Assembly (NCBI GenBank): GCA_026710825.1
Contig: JAPOQH010000075.1
Coordinates: forward strand, 1 to 32,386
From: Chloroflexota bacterium
GTDB lineage: Bacteria > Chloroflexota > Dehalococcoidia > Lucifugimonadales > UBA3495
Reading direction: 5' to 3'
Length of the DNA: 32,386 bases
Of this stretch, positions 31,795 through 32,386 are shown piece by piece; position 1 is the stretch's first letter, and each line of letters opens with the position of its first letter. The notes below the pieces were generated by a model. That model saw only the letters and a program-made list of their open reading frames with translations. It was not told the origin of the DNA and ran no database searches. A program made the translations under genes and the position numbers.

Positions 31795-32386
31795 ATGCCC
31801 AACAATCTGGAAGGAAAGGTAGCCATCGTGACCGGCGCCGGCCGTGGAATCGGCCGCGGCGTCGCGAAGTTGATGGCGGAGGAAGGCGCCAGCGTCGTGG
31901 TCTGTGATCTTGGCGGCAACGTGGACGGCACTGGCCAGGACGTATCGGTCGCCCAGCAGGTGGTCAACGAGATCACCGCGGCCGGCGGTAAGGCCGTCGC
32001 CTGCACTGAGTCCGTGGTGACCATGGCCGGCGGCGAACAGATCGTGCAAACCGCCATCGACAACTTCGGCCGTTTGGATATTGTGGTGACCTGCGCCGGC
32101 ATCCTGCGGGACCGCATGGTGTTCAACATGACGGAGCAAGAGTGGGACGATGTTATCGCCGTCCATCTCAAGGGCACGTTCACCGTGGTCAAGAACGCTT
32201 GCATCCTGTTCCGCCAGCAGCGCTCGGGCCGTGTCATCACGTTCAGCAGCGAGTCAGGCTTGGTCGGCAACAGTGGACAGGCCAACTACGGTGCGGCCAA
32301 GAGCGGCATCGCCGGATTCACCAAGGTCGTGGCCAAGGACATGGGCCGGTACGGCGTCACCGCCAACGCCATCGCGCCGCGGGCCA
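31795..32386 (+). CDS. SDR-family dehydrogenase, N-terminal part (3' end cut by window)
   Basis: Classical SDR with KVAIVTGAGRGIGRG (residues 8-22), DNFGRLDIVVTCAGILRDR (about 83-101), catalytic Ser152 in FSSESG, Tyr165 and Lys169 in YGAAK, and the GRYGVTANAIAPRA that ends the window. The best match in the window is the complete SDR gene at 411-1322, with long identical runs in the middle of both proteins. It is the third gene of the MaoC-MaoC-SDR set. ATG at 31795 has AAAGGA upstream. Its last 15 bases equal the first 15 of the window in the matching reading frame (see findings). Confidence 0.93.
   Translation, partial: MPNNLEGKVAIVTGAGRGIGRGVAKLMAEEGASVVVCDLGGNVDGTGQDVSVAQQVVNEITAAGGKAVACTESVVTMAGGEQIVQTAIDNFGRLDIVVTCAGILRDRMVFNMTEQEWDDVIAVHLKGTFTVVKNACILFRQQRSGRVITFSSESGLVGNSGQANYGAAKSGIAGFTKVVAKDMGRYGVTANAIAPRA

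Overview
The window is GC-rich bacterial DNA with about 25 well-supported protein genes, no rRNA, tRNA or CRISPR array that I can see, and little non-coding space apart from one 834-base gap (5276-6109). The gene mix suggests an environmental Chloroflexota bacterium of the SAR202/Dehalococcoidia type: a luciferase-like flavin monooxygenase, closely related SDR dehydrogenases with split MaoC hydratases, a TTC38-type TPR protein, a Chloroflexota-like NurA, and a MoxR-DUF58-transglutaminase operon. That placement is inference from gene content and would need a marker-gene tree.

Layout. 1-2550 (+): the 3' end of one SDR gene, a second complete SDR gene and an LLM-class flavin oxidoreductase closed by a strong terminator. 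2642-5275 (-): purA, then DoxX and two small proteins of unknown role. 5276-6645: a gap built of several short repeat families with a marked shortage of G on the + strand, then two small hypothetical genes. 6894-12888 (+): a divergent ATP-type PEP carboxykinase-like protein, a membrane/coiled-coil protein, malate synthase A, a Uma2 nuclease and a stand-alone 5'-3' exonuclease. 12885-14330 (-): TTC38-like TPR protein. 14518-16656 (+): etfB, etfA and a DUF1330 protein behind a good promoter, ended by a bidirectional terminator. 16760-25194 (-): a small beta-rich protein, an Ogt-type methyltransferase, the transglutaminase/DUF58/MoxR set, plsY and der. 25363-29011 (+): selB, nurA and a CinA C-terminal protein. 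29051-30298 (-): a membrane-anchored HExxH metalloprotease candidate. 30460-32386 (+): a small hypothetical gene, two MaoC-type hydratases and an SDR gene cut by the window end.

How they fit together. The MaoC pair, SDRs and LLM enzyme look like a degradative (acyl-CoA or hydroxy-acid) unit, with EtfAB as a possible electron acceptor. Malate synthase and the PEPCK-like protein point to C2 or gluconeogenic metabolism, although the PEPCK-like protein lacks some canonical residues. SelB shows that the organism makes selenoproteins, but selA, selD and selC are not in this window.

The points most worth checking are: the PEPCK-like protein; a transglutaminase whose Cys-His-Asp triad reads Ser-His-Glu; the repeat island with its 110-residue ORF; the HExxH protein; and the first 15 bases matching the last 15, which would join the two partial SDR ends into one in-frame 310-residue protein.
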